64,000 nucleotides of DNA from an uncultured Campylobacterales bacterium (GTDB lineage Bacteria > Campylobacterota > Campylobacteria > Campylobacterales > Arcobacteraceae): positions 62,001 through 126,000 of the forward strand of contig CANLWY010000003.1 in NCBI GenBank assembly GCA_947494995.1. The letters are read 5' to 3'. Below are positions 42,843 through 51,525 of this stretch, one piece after another. A program made the position numbers and the translations under genes. The notes below the pieces were generated by a model that saw nothing but the letters and a program-made list of their open reading frames with translations, was not told where the DNA came from and did no database searches. Position 1 is the first letter of the stretch; each line of letters begins with the position of its first letter.

Positions 42843-43598
42843 ATGTCTTACATAAAATTAAATTCAGAAAATATTTTTAATGAACATATATGTTGTGCTT
42901 TTTCAGATAAAAAGTGTAAAGATGGTTATGAGGCAAAGAAACATTGGTTAAACTCTCAGTTTGAAAAAGGTTTTGTTTTTGAAAGGTTAGATGAAAGAGC
43001 AAAGGTTTTTATGGAAACAGTACCTTTAAAAGATGCTTGGGTTCCTGTAAATGAAGCTAATTATCTTTATATTGGATGCTTTTGGGTTAGTGGAAAATAT
43101 AAAAAGCAAGGACATGGAAAAAAACTTCTTGAAAATGCAATAATAAGGTGTAAAGAAAACTCTATTGATGGTTTAGTAACTATTGTAGGTAAAAAGAAAT
43201 TTCATTTTATGAGTGATACTAAATGGTTATTAAAACAAGGTTTTGAAGTAGTAGATGAAACAAGTGATGGTTTTGTACTCTTAGTTTTAAAACTTAAAAA
43301 AAGTGCTATAAATCCAAGTTTTAAGGATAGTGTACACAAGCAAGATATTAGCACTAAAGGATGTGTGGTTTATTTTTCAAATGGATGTCCTTATAGTGAG
43401 TATTATATTAATGAATCTCTTGTAGAACTATGTAAAAAGAAGAAGATATCATTAGAGATAAACAAAATAGATAGTTTAGAAAAGGCTCAAAACTCACCAA
43501 CACCTGCTACAATATTTTCATTGTTTTATGAAGGTAAATTTATTACAACAGATATAAGTGTTTGTATTGAGAGTAAATTTAATAAGTTAGTAAAGTAA
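42843..43598 (+). CDS. GNAT acetyltransferase with YoaP-like C-terminal domain
   Basis: A 251-residue two-domain protein. The N-terminal GNAT domain shows the acetyl-CoA loop in YIGCFWVSGKYKKQGHGKKL (Q/RxxGxG/A: QGHGKK). The C-terminal ~100 residues match the YoaP domain, thioredoxin-like, with CVVYFSNGCPYSEYY and a single remaining Cys of CxxC. The combination is known as GNAT-YoaP; its substrate is unknown. Own promoter: TATAAT at about 42821. It converges with the LysR gene, 2 nt apart. Confidence 0.85.
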   Translation: MSYIKLNSENIFNEHICCAFSDKKCKDGYEAKKHWLNSQFEKGFVFERLDERAKVFMETVPLKDAWVPVNEANYLYIGCFWVSGKYKKQGHGKKLLENAIIRCKENSIDGLVTIVGKKKFHFMSDTKWLLKQGFEVVDETSDGFVLLVLKLKKSAINPSFKDSVHKQDISTKGCVVYFSNGCPYSEYYINESLVELCKKKKISLEINKIDSLEKAQNSPTPATIFSLFYEGKFITTDISVCIESKFNKLVK

Positions 43599-43600
43599 AG

Positions 43601-44428
43601 TTAAAACTCTAGCTCTTTTAGATAATTAGCTATTTTGGGTATATAATCTTTTCTACAAACCAAACAAGTAGGAATATACGCTGTTTTTTTGTCTAGTTTT
43701 GTAATTTTTAAATCATCTTTGAATCCTAGTTTTTCAACTAGATTTGTTGGTAGCAAAGTTTTACCCATACCTGATTTTACGCAAGCTAATATTGTCTCTA
43801 AGCTTCCAAAGGCAAGTGATTTTTCTATTATTTCTCCTTTTTGTATATAATAGTTTTTTAAAAATTCATCATATGCGCAACCTTTTTTAAATGATAAAAC
43901 TACATTTTGGCATTTTCCTTCTTTTGGTTCTAGTATTGCTATTTCTTCTTCATATTTTTGTAAAACTATTAAATCTTCATGTTTTGGATCTCCACTTACA
44001 AAAGCAATATCTACTTTATAATCTAAAATCATTTTCATCATATCTCTTGTAGTACCAGTTAGAAGTTCTAGCTGCATATTTGGAAAATCTTCATGAAGTT
44101 TTATTAAAAAAGGTGATATTCTAACTGCTGCATTACAGTCTGTTGAACCTACAATTAATTTTTTTTGTTGGTCTAGGTTTTGCATATCTAGTATTGCTGT
44201 TTCAACTCTTCTTACTATTTCAATTGCATGTCTATAAAGTTTTTCTCCTTCTTGTGTTAAAAGTACACCTTTAGGAACACGATGAAATAAAGGTAATCCT
44301 ATAGATTTTTCAAGTTGTTTTATTCTTGAAGTTACATTTGATTGGGCAAAACCAAGCTCCTGTGCTCCTAAAGATATACTTTTATTGTTTGCTACTGCTA
44401 CAAAAACTTTTAGTAGATTTGAATCCAT
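43601..44428 (-). CDS. LysR-family transcriptional regulator
   Basis: A 275-residue LysR-type regulator. HTH: LLKVFVAVANNKSISLGAQE, LGFAQSNVTSRIKQLEKSI; C-terminal substrate domain (GSTDCNAAVRISPFLIKLHE). ATG 44428 (MDSNLLKVF) is preferred because AAGGA lies 10 nt before it; an in-frame start at 44455 would add nine residues rich in operator sequence. Divergent from an MFS transporter gene across a gap with TATCACT repeats, the expected arrangement for LysR control of that operon. Confidence 0.92.
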   Translation of the reverse strand: MDSNLLKVFVAVANNKSISLGAQELGFAQSNVTSRIKQLEKSIGLPLFHRVPKGVLLTQEGEKLYRHAIEIVRRVETAILDMQNLDQQKKLIVGSTDCNAAVRISPFLIKLHEDFPNMQLELLTGTTRDMMKMILDYKVDIAFVSGDPKHEDLIVLQKYEEEIAILEPKEGKCQNVVLSFKKGCAYDEFLKNYYIQKGEIIEKSLAFGSLETILACVKSGMGKTLLPTNLVEKLGFKDDLKITKLDKKTAYIPTCLVCRKDYIPKIANYLKELEF

Positions 44429-44491
44429 ATCACTTTTCCTTATATCACTTATCACGATTTTATATTTGACACACTATCACTTTTAGTGATA
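44428..44491. promoter_or_regulatory. TATCACT repeats and palindrome in the LysR/MFS gap
   Basis: TATCACT-TTT-AGTGATA (44475-44491) is a perfect 17-bp palindrome of the LysR type (T-N11-A is contained). Further TATCACTT copies lie at 44428 and 44443 and a partial one at 44450. Together they form a plausible multi-site LysR operator for both divergent genes. Confidence 0.7.
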
Positions 44492-44526
44492 TTATACATA
44501 ATCTTTAAAAAAAAGGGAAGTGATTC

Positions 44527-45717
44527 ATGCATTTTAATTTATTAGATAGAAACAATAATATCTCTATTTTAATAGCTGGGATTATTGCAGTAATCATTGG
44601 AATAGGAGTTGCAAGATTTGCATTTACTTCACTTTTACCTCCTATGTTAGAAGGTTTTTTGACTGTTACTTTTGCAGGGATTTTAGCCTCTGTTAATTTT
44701 GCAGGATATTTAAGTGGTTCAATTTTTTCTATGTTTATAAAAGATATAAACCAGAAAGTAATATTTTTTAGAATAGGTATTGTTTTATCAATTGCAACTA
44801 CTGTCATCCTAGGAATAACAGAAAATGAAATAGTTTGGGTTATAGGTAGGATTGTAGCAGGTTTTGCAGCAGCAATGGCTTTTGTTGTAGGTTCTGCTAT
44901 TGTTATGAGTAAACTATCTTTTGAGAATAAAACAAAAGCTATGGGTTTCCATTTCTCTGGAATAGGATTTTCAATATTAATAACTGATTTAATAAGTAGA
45001 GTAGTTTTAAGTAGTGGAGGGGATTGGAAAGATTCTTGGTTAGTCCTTGTTTTTGTTGGTTCTCTTTTATCTATTTATTCAATTTATATTTTATCATTTG
45101 ATAAAAAAGTTAAAACAAATGTTGTGAAACATAAGTTTAATAAAGCTTTATTTACGCCTTTTGTAATATTAATTATTTGTGCTTACTTTACTGAAGGAGT
45201 TGGATTTGTTGTTCAAGGAACCTTTTTACCTGATATTATCAACTCTCTTAAAGGTTTAGAAGGTTATGGAAATCTTACGTGGACACTAGTTGGTCTTGCT
45301 GGAATTCCTTCTTGTATTATATGGCTTAGACTAGCACATAATTATGGGAGTGTAAATATTATTATAATTGCACTATTAGTACAAATGATAAGTATTTTAA
45401 TACCAGCAATGACATCAAATATCTATATGAATTTATTAAGTGGTATTTTATTTGGTGGAACTTTTGTAGGACTTGTTGGATTATTTATGAATCTTAGTGG
45501 AAAATTAGCAGGAAGTAATCCTGTTATATTAATGGGAGCTGTTACAACTTCATATGGAACTGGGCAAGTCGTAGGACCTCTTTATTCTATATATTTTATT
45601 GAGAAATATGGAAATTATGATTATGCTCTGTATTTAACAGCATTGATTGTTTTAGGAGGAGTTTTATTACTACTTTTTTCTAAAACAATTATGACAGAAG
45701 AACAAAAAAAATTATAA
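44527..45717 (+). CDS. YbfB/YjiJ-type MFS transporter
   Basis: A 396-residue membrane protein with 12 helices and the YbfB/YjiJ MFS pattern: GIGVARFAFTSLLPPMLEGF near the start, NFAGYLSGSIFSMFIKDINQ, FTEGVGFVVQGTFLPDIINS and SGILFGGTFVGLVGLFMNLS. First gene of a LysR-controlled set with a tautomerase and a monooxygenase. It probably imports or exports a small aromatic or organic acid; the substrate is not known. Confidence 0.88.
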   Translation: MHFNLLDRNNNISILIAGIIAVIIGIGVARFAFTSLLPPMLEGFLTVTFAGILASVNFAGYLSGSIFSMFIKDINQKVIFFRIGIVLSIATTVILGITENEIVWVIGRIVAGFAAAMAFVVGSAIVMSKLSFENKTKAMGFHFSGIGFSILITDLISRVVLSSGGDWKDSWLVLVFVGSLLSIYSIYILSFDKKVKTNVVKHKFNKALFTPFVILIICAYFTEGVGFVVQGTFLPDIINSLKGLEGYGNLTWTLVGLAGIPSCIIWLRLAHNYGSVNIIIIALLVQMISILIPAMTSNIYMNLLSGILFGGTFVGLVGLFMNLSGKLAGSNPVILMGAVTTSYGTGQVVGPLYSIYFIEKYGNYDYALYLTALIVLGGVLLLLFSKTIMTEEQKKL

Positions 45718-45730
45718 GGAGATTAAAAAA

Positions 45731-45937
45731 ATGCCAATAATAAATGTAAAAATGACACATGAAGATGGAGGGGCAACAGTAGAACAAAAAGAGGAATTAG
45801 CAAAAAAATTAACAGATGTTTTTGTAGAGGTTTTTGGACGTGGTGAAAAGACTTGTGTAGTAACGATTGATGAAGTATCAACTGATAATTATGCAATAGG
45901 TGGGAAAACAATAAGTAATATAAGAAAAGGCAATTAA
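45731..45937 (+). CDS. 4-oxalocrotonate tautomerase-like protein
   Basis: A 68-residue protein with Pro2 exposed after Met removal (MPIINVKMTHEDGGATVEQK), the catalytic base of the tautomerase superfamily; KLTDVFVEVFGRGEKTCVVT and VSTDNYAIGGKTI complete the fold. The usual pair of Arg is reduced, but the size and start are right. Such enzymes tautomerise 2-hydroxymuconate-like enols. It lies 13 bp after the MFS gene and ends directly before the monooxygenase gene. Confidence 0.9.
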   Translation: MPIINVKMTHEDGGATVEQKEELAKKLTDVFVEVFGRGEKTCVVTIDEVSTDNYAIGGKTISNIRKGN

Positions 45938-46255
45938 GTGTATGCAGTAATTTTTGAAGTTGAAATATCTGAGGGAAAAAAAGATCAGTATTTAAATATA
46001 GCAGCTAAGTTAAAAAAACAACTTGTAACTATGCCTGGCTTTATCTCTATTGAAAGATTTGAATCTTTGGTAAATGAAAGAAAACTTCTTTCTCTCTCTT
46101 TTTGGGAAGAAGAAAAACATCTATTAGCTTGGAAAAAAAACCTTGAACATATGTCAGCACAAAAAGAAGGACGAGAATCTATTTTTAAAGATTATAGAAT
46201 AAGAATTGCTGAAATTAAAAGGGATTATACTATGGAAACTTCATCATTAAAGTAA
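45938..46255 (+). CDS. Antibiotic biosynthesis monooxygenase (ABM) domain protein
   Basis: A 105-residue ABM/dimeric alpha-beta barrel protein: VIFEVEISEGKKDQYLNIAA, TMPGFISIERFESLVNERKL, LSFWEEEKHLLAWKKNLEHM. These act as cofactor-free oxygenases or as haem- or quinol-related proteins. GTG 45938 directly follows the tautomerase stop TAA, so the two are coupled. With the tautomerase and MFS gene it suggests processing of an aromatic or enolic compound, under LysR control. Confidence 0.85.
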   Translation: MYAVIFEVEISEGKKDQYLNIAAKLKKQLVTMPGFISIERFESLVNERKLLSLSFWEEEKHLLAWKKNLEHMSAQKEGRESIFKDYRIRIAEIKRDYTMETSSLK

Positions 46256-46292
46256 TTATTATATTTTATCTAGATTAAAGTATAATCAATTC

Positions 46293-47294
46293 ATGAAAAA
46301 ACTTGATACCTCAATAAAAGATGCAATTTTAATATTTTTAGTAGTTTTTATAATAGCTCATACTTTAACTTATTATGATGGCTTTGAACTCTTAATTGAG
46401 TTTGTAGAAGAGTATGAAGAATATGAATTAGATGAATTTATTTTAATTCTATTTGTTGGCTCTTTTGGAGGATTTTTATATTCAATTAGAAGATATCTAG
46501 AGGTAAAAAAATTAAAGCAAAAACTTGATGAATATAGTAAAGAGTTAGAAAAAGATAATCTTGAAAAAGAATCAATTTTGTTAGAGCAAACAAAGATGGC
46601 TTTTTTAGGTGAAATGATAAGAAATATTGCTCACCAGTGGAGACAACCTTTAAGTGGAATAAGTACTTCTGTTAGTGGATTAAAGCTTGAAAAAGAGATG
46701 GGTGTGCTTAATGATGAAATTCTAGATAGAACTTTAAATAATATAATGGATACAACTTTATACTTATCTGATACAATAGATAGTTTTCGAGACTATATGC
46801 AAGAGAATAGTGTTAAGAAGTCATTTGATGTAAACAAGAATATAAATAAAGCTTTTTCTATTCTTGAAGGTCCTTTAAAAGCTACATTTATCAAATTAGT
46901 TCTAGATTTAAAAAATGAGATTATCATTAGTGGTTATTCAAATGAACTTACACAAGTTATAATGAATATAATTTATAATGCAAAAGATGCCCACGATATA
47001 ACTCAAAATAAAGATAGATATATTTTTATTTCAACAAAAAAAGAGAATGAAAAACTATCTATAGAAATATATGATAATGCAAATGGAATTGATGAAAAAA
47101 TTATTGGAAAAGTTTTTGAACCATACTTTACTACAAAACATCAATATAAAGGCACTGGATTAGGACTTTTTATGTCATATAAGATTATTAATGAGAGAAT
47201 GAAAGGTGAATTAAGTGTCAAGAATATTGAGTTTGAATATAAAGGGAAAAGCTATAGAGGTGCAAAGTTTTTAATAACAATTCCCATAAAATAG
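46293..47294 (+). CDS. Orphan membrane histidine kinase
   Basis: A 333-residue kinase with two helices (~10-28 and ~50-68), a very short acidic external loop (EFVEEYEEYELDE) and no sensor domain. Coil, H-box GEMIRNIAHQWRQPLSGIST, N-box VIMNIIYNAKDAHDI, G1 IYDNANGIDEKIIGKVFEPY and G2 GTGLGLFMSYKIINE. No response regulator is adjacent; it could partner with the regulator at 50 kb or sense via the neighbouring symporter. Confidence 0.88.
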   Translation: MKKLDTSIKDAILIFLVVFIIAHTLTYYDGFELLIEFVEEYEEYELDEFILILFVGSFGGFLYSIRRYLEVKKLKQKLDEYSKELEKDNLEKESILLEQTKMAFLGEMIRNIAHQWRQPLSGISTSVSGLKLEKEMGVLNDEILDRTLNNIMDTTLYLSDTIDSFRDYMQENSVKKSFDVNKNINKAFSILEGPLKATFIKLVLDLKNEIIISGYSNELTQVIMNIIYNAKDAHDITQNKDRYIFISTKKENEKLSIEIYDNANGIDEKIIGKVFEPYFTTKHQYKGTGLGLFMSYKIINERMKGELSVKNIEFEYKGKSYRGAKFLITIPIK

Positions 47295-47363
47295 AAAACC
47301 ATAAATCACACTTTAAACCCTCTTTAGTATGATAAACTGCTTTTTTATTAAAAGGAGAAAATC

Positions 47364-48812
47364 ATGTTAGGTGAAATCAATAGTTTTTTGAACAACCTAA
47401 TTTGGGGCAATATTTTAATATATTTATTACCTTTATTAGGTATATTTTTTACAGTTAGCTCTAAGTTTGTACAGTTTAGATATTTTTTTAAAATGTTCAA
47501 TATCCTAAGGGATACTGTTCATGACAAACAAGGACATATCAGTTCTTTTCAAGCACTAATGTTAAGTGTTGCTGGTCGTGTTGGTGGTGGTAATATTGCA
47601 GGAGTTGCAGTTGCTATTACACTTGGTGGACCAGGAGCAGTTTTCTGGATGTGGATTATTGGACTTATTGGTATGAGTACAAGTTTTTTTGAGTGTTCTT
47701 TAGCTCAACTGTATAAAGAAAAAGATGCAGAGGATTCTTGTGTTTATCGAGGTGGTCCAGCTTATTACGTAACAAAAGCTTTAGGGCAAAGATGGATTGG
47801 TGTTATTATCTCTGTTCTTATAATGATTACCTTTGGTTTTGCTTTTAATGCTACACAATCATATATTATCACTACTTCTTTTGAATCTACATTTTCTGTT
47901 CCTAGTTGGATCAGTGGTATTATAATAACTTTTCTTTTTGCTTTAGCTATTTTTGGTGGAATTAAAAGAATAACAAAATTTTCAGAAGTGATTGTTCCTA
48001 TAATGGCTGTTGGATATCTTCTTATTGCTGTTGTAGTGATTGCTTTAAATATCTCAGAAGTTCCATCTTTGGTTGGAATGATTATAAATGAAGCATTTAA
48101 TCCAAGTTCTGCTATTGGTGGAGGTATTGGAGCTGTTATATTACAAGGTGCTAAAAGAGGAATGTTTTCAAATGAGGCAGGTCTTGGTTCTGCACCAAAT
48201 GTAGCAGCAGTTGCTTATGTAGCTCACCCTGTTCAACAAGGAATAGTACAATCTTTTTCTGTATTTATTGATACTATTATTTTATGTTCTTGTACTGCGT
48301 TTATAATTCTTTTATCTGGAATTTATCAACCAGGAGTAGAAGGTATTCAAGGAGTATTATTAACTCAAAATGCATTGATTGAACATATTGGACCATTTGG
48401 TGGTTATTTTGTAACGATAGCACTATTACTTTTTGGATTTTCTTCAATGTTATATAACTATTATTTAGCAGAAAATTCACTTAACTTTTTTGTAAAAGGA
48501 AATAGAACAATTTTTGCAATTTTTAGAGTAATTGTAGTTGCTTTAATTATTTGGGGATCATTTCAAAATCTATCTTCAGTATTTTCTTTTGCAGATTTAT
48601 CTATGGGATTATTAGCCGTAATTAATTTAGTTGTAATTGCAATTTTATATAAACCAGTATTACAACTTATTAAAGGTTATGATAGACAACTTAAAGAGGG
48701 TAAAAAACCAGTCTTAAAGTATAATGATTATGTGGAATTTAAAATAGATAAAGAAGTCTGGAAAGAGATTGTTAATAATATTAACGATGAGAAAGAAAAA
48801 GCAAAAGTGTAA
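47364..48812 (+). CDS. Sodium:alanine/glycine symporter (AGCS family)
   Basis: A 482-residue transporter with 11 helices. AGCS marks: LMLSVAGRVGGGNIAGVAVA, TLGGPGAVFWMWIIGLIGMS, ECSLAQLYKEKDAEDSCVYRGGP (split: the GGPAYYV turn follows), AKRGMFSNEAGLGSAPNVAA and AHPVQQGIVQSFSVFIDTII. It takes up small amino acids with sodium. It lies between two histidine kinase genes; a Shine-Dalgarno AAGGAGA precedes the ATG. Substrate assignment to alanine/glycine is by family. Confidence 0.93.
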   Translation: MLGEINSFLNNLIWGNILIYLLPLLGIFFTVSSKFVQFRYFFKMFNILRDTVHDKQGHISSFQALMLSVAGRVGGGNIAGVAVAITLGGPGAVFWMWIIGLIGMSTSFFECSLAQLYKEKDAEDSCVYRGGPAYYVTKALGQRWIGVIISVLIMITFGFAFNATQSYIITTSFESTFSVPSWISGIIITFLFALAIFGGIKRITKFSEVIVPIMAVGYLLIAVVVIALNISEVPSLVGMIINEAFNPSSAIGGGIGAVILQGAKRGMFSNEAGLGSAPNVAAVAYVAHPVQQGIVQSFSVFIDTIILCSCTAFIILLSGIYQPGVEGIQGVLLTQNALIEHIGPFGGYFVTIALLLFGFSSMLYNYYLAENSLNFFVKGNRTIFAIFRVIVVALIIWGSFQNLSSVFSFADLSMGLLAVINLVVIAILYKPVLQLIKGYDRQLKEGKKPVLKYNDYVEFKIDKEVWKEIVNNINDEKEKAKV

Positions 48813-48868
48813 GTTTTTATTATGCTTTTTGCTTATTAAGTAAAAATTGGACATCATAAAGGTTAAAT

Positions 48869-50008
48869 ATGTATAAGGGCTTTAATATGTTCAATAAAGA
48901 AGGGATACCTTTTTTTACCATTGCAATTCCTTTTTTAAGTATAATTTTTATATCTTTTTTTACTGTTTCTTATCATTTGAAGCTTTCCAATGAGAGTTTA
49001 CAAGTAGAGATTGAAGAGTATAAAAAAGTTTATACTTTAAAAAATAATATAACACAAAAACAAATAGATTCTATAATAGAAGAAAGAATTAATTTACATA
49101 AAGAAAAAGATAAAAAGTTTAAAAGATTTATTCTTGTCATGACTATTTCAGTATTAATTTTTATGGCTCTTTTCTCTTTTTTAATGATCTCTATTATTGG
49201 TGATGTAGTAAAAAAATATAAAAGTCAAGTTCAATTAAAAGAAGAAAAACTTGAGAATTTAAATAAAAACTTGGCTTCAAAAGTAGAACTTGGTATTCAA
49301 GAAGCAAAAGAGAAAGATAAAGCTATTCTAAGACAATCAAAGTTAGCAAGGCTTGGAGGAATGATTTCTATGATTGCTCATCAATGGAGACAACCTTTAA
49401 CAGAACTTTCAGGGGTTTTAATGGAGCTTGAAACAGCAACAAGATTTAAAAAAGTAAATGATAAACATATTTTGCACTCTATTGAGAGAAGTGATAAGTT
49501 GATTGAATTTATGTCAAATACTATTGATGATTTTAGAAATTTTTATAAGCCAGATAAGAAAAAAGAGAGTTTTCTTATAAAAGAGTCTTGTATTAGGGCA
49601 TATGGAATTATTGATGCTACATTAAAAGATTTAGGAATAGAATTTATTTTAGAAGTAAAAGAGAATAGTGAGGCTTATGGCTATCCAACAGATTTCTCTC
49701 AAGTGGTTTTAAATATTATAGGAAATGCAAAAGATATTCTAATAGAAAGAAAGATAAAAGGTCCAAAAATTTATCTAACTATTGATAGAAAAAATGATAA
49801 GAGTATAGTAACTATTAAAGATAATGCAGGTGGGATAAAAGAAGAATATTTAGATACTCTATTTGATCCTTACTTTTCAACAAAAGATTCAGGAACTGGC
49901 TTAGGGCTTTATATTTCAAAGCATATTATTGAAAAGAATATGGCAGGAGAGTTAAGTGTTAAAAATGATGAAGATGGTGCTGTTTTTGAAATAGTACTAG
50001 ATGCTTAA
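48869..50008 (+). CDS. Sensor histidine kinase
   Basis: A 379-residue membrane kinase with helices at ~13-33 and ~88-112 around a ~55-residue helical external part. A coiled coil leads to H-box GGMISMIAHQWRQPLTELSG, N-box VVLNIIGNAKDILIE, G1 IKDNAGGIKEEYLDTLFDPY and G2 GTGLGLYISKHIIE. It overlaps or abuts the response-regulator gene (8 nt overlap if the regulator starts at 50001). Stimulus unknown; the adjacent AGCS symporter suggests amino acids. Confidence 0.9.
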   Translation: MYKGFNMFNKEGIPFFTIAIPFLSIIFISFFTVSYHLKLSNESLQVEIEEYKKVYTLKNNITQKQIDSIIEERINLHKEKDKKFKRFILVMTISVLIFMALFSFLMISIIGDVVKKYKSQVQLKEEKLENLNKNLASKVELGIQEAKEKDKAILRQSKLARLGGMISMIAHQWRQPLTELSGVLMELETATRFKKVNDKHILHSIERSDKLIEFMSNTIDDFRNFYKPDKKKESFLIKESCIRAYGIIDATLKDLGIEFILEVKENSEAYGYPTDFSQVVLNIIGNAKDILIERKIKGPKIYLTIDRKNDKSIVTIKDNAGGIKEEYLDTLFDPYFSTKDSGTGLGLYISKHIIEKNMAGELSVKNDEDGAVFEIVLDA

Positions 50009-50018
50009 AAGAGAAAAA

Positions 50019-50699
50019 ATGAATGAAAATTTATTAGAAGAATTAAAAAATATACCGATTTTATGTGTTGAAGATGAAGAAGGTATTAGAGAAGTTATTG
50101 TAGAAACTTTAAGATACTATTTTGATGAAGTCTATGAAGCAAGTGATGGAGAAGAGGCCTATGAAATATATCAAGAGTATAGACCGAAGATAATTTTATC
50201 AGATATACAAATGCAGAACTGCGATGGTGTAGAGTTTGTTAAAAAAGTTAGAGAACACGATCATCAAACTACAATTATAATGCTTACAGCGTATTCAAAT
50301 GAAGAGTATTTAATTGATTTGATAAACTTGAATATAAATCATTTTATATTAAAACCTTTAAATCTAAAAAAATTAAATCAAGCACTTTTAAAGTATCTAA
50401 ATAAAAGTTTAGAACCTATAACTTTAGCTAAAGATTTAGTACTAGATTTAGAAAAAAGAGAACTTTTATATAAAGATGAAGAAGCAGTTATTTTAAGGAA
50501 AAGAGAAAAAGAATTTTTGCAACTTCTGTATGAAAAAAAAGGTGCTATTGTTACTTACGATATGATTGAAGAAGAGCTTTGGATAGAAAAAGAAATGACT
50601 TCTCATGCCTTAAAATCTTTTATAAAAGAGCTTCGAGCAAAACTTCCTTTTAATATAATAAAAAATGTTCCTCAAGAAGGATATACATTAGCTAATTAA
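50019..50699 (+). CDS. OmpR-type response regulator
   Basis: A regulator of about 226 residues. REC domain: PILCVEDEEGIREVIVETLR, KIILSDIQMQNCDGVEFVKK (phospho-Asp), MLTAYSNEEY and NHFILKPLNLKK. C-terminal winged helix: VILRKREKEFLQLLYEKKGA and HALKSFIKELRAKLPFNIIK. Start 50019 is chosen because AAAAGAGA precedes it closely; 50001 gives six extra residues and an 8-nt overlap with the kinase. It clearly pairs with the kinase upstream. Confidence 0.9.
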   Translation: MNENLLEELKNIPILCVEDEEGIREVIVETLRYYFDEVYEASDGEEAYEIYQEYRPKIILSDIQMQNCDGVEFVKKVREHDHQTTIIMLTAYSNEEYLIDLINLNINHFILKPLNLKKLNQALLKYLNKSLEPITLAKDLVLDLEKRELLYKDEEAVILRKREKEFLQLLYEKKGAIVTYDMIEEELWIEKEMTSHALKSFIKELRAKLPFNIIKNVPQEGYTLAN

Positions 50700-50740
50700 A
50701 AGGATATGAATAAAATAAAAGTAATCAAAGGAAGGTATAT

Positions 50741-51235
50741 ATGAAAATTACTATTATAAATACTGGTGGAACATTTAACAAAAGATATAATCCCATAAAA
50801 GGTGAATTGGAAGTTCCCAATGATAATATAGCTTTAGAGAAGATAATTTCTTCTTGTCACAATATAGAGTTTGAGATTAAAAACATTATTTCAAAAGATA
50901 GTTTAGATATGGATGATAACGATCGGCAAACGATTGTAGATGTTGTGAATAAAAGTGTAAATGATAAAATAATTATAATTCATGGAACGGATACAATAGA
51001 TTTAACTTCAACTTTTTTAAAAAAACAAGTAAAAAATAAAAAGATTGTTTTTACAGGAGCTATGGTTCCTATGAGTATTGATGAAGTTGAAGCAACTATG
51101 AATTTTTCCCAAGCTTTAGGCTTTTTAAGTGCAGATGTTAAAGATGGGATCTATTTATCTATGCATGGAGTTGTTGTAGAAGCATCAAAACTTATAAAAA
51201 ATAGAAGTGTAGGTGAGTTTTTAATCAAAGATTAA
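50741..51235 (+). CDS. Asparaginase N-terminal-domain protein (half-size)
   Basis: A 164-residue protein matching only the N-terminal domain of type I/II asparaginases: INTGGTFNKRYNP (first catalytic Thr), IIIHGTDTIDLTSTF (the TDT of the second catalytic triad) and VFTGAMVPMSIDEVEATMNF. Full enzymes have about 330 residues with a second domain that closes the active site; here the protein ends cleanly at SVGEFLIKD, so it is a natural single-domain form rather than a cut gene. Activity as a homodimer/tetramer is possible but unproven. It follows the response regulator by 41 nt. Confidence 0.82.
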   Translation: MKITIINTGGTFNKRYNPIKGELEVPNDNIALEKIISSCHNIEFEIKNIISKDSLDMDDNDRQTIVDVVNKSVNDKIIIIHGTDTIDLTSTFLKKQVKNKKIVFTGAMVPMSIDEVEATMNFSQALGFLSADVKDGIYLSMHGVVVEASKLIKNRSVGEFLIKD

Positions 51236-51292
51236 AAGCTTTTGAACAAAAAGTATATTTTAGATATACTAAGAAAAAAATAAGGAAACAAA

Positions 51293-51481
51293 ATGTTCGT
51301 ACAACTTAATGACAGAGTTTATTTAAACATGAGTAAAATCACGAGAACAAAAATTGATCATGTAGAAGATGGAATCAGAGTAAGATTTTATGAAGGACAA
51401 GATCAAGTTGCAAAATCACAAAGATTTGAAGATGTTAAAGAAGCTCAAAAGTGGTTAAAAAAACTATTAAAAGATTTATAA
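51293..51481 (+). CDS. Conserved small protein of unknown function
   Basis: A 62-residue soluble protein (MFVQLNDRVYLNMSKITRTK, VRFYEGQDQVAKSQRFEDV) with an alternating hydrophobic beta pattern and a final Lys-rich helix (KEAQKWLKKLLKDL). AAGGAAAC precedes the ATG, and a strong hairpin follows. I do not recognise a family. The compact beta-rich layout could bind nucleic acid, but nothing shows it directly. Confidence 0.75.
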   Translation: MFVQLNDRVYLNMSKITRTKIDHVEDGIRVRFYEGQDQVAKSQRFEDVKEAQKWLKKLLKDL

Positions 51482-51489
51482 TCTTAATT

Positions 51490-51525
51490 ACACAAGAGTA
51501 AGGCTTAAAGCTCTTACTCTTGTGT
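51490..51525. terminator. Bidirectional terminator between small protein and ferritin genes
   Basis: ACACAAGAGTAAG / CTTACTCTTGTGT with an inner GCTT/AAGC extension forms a long hairpin with one bulge. It starts 9 nt after the small-protein stop and covers the last codons of the convergent ferritin gene. Confidence 0.75.
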
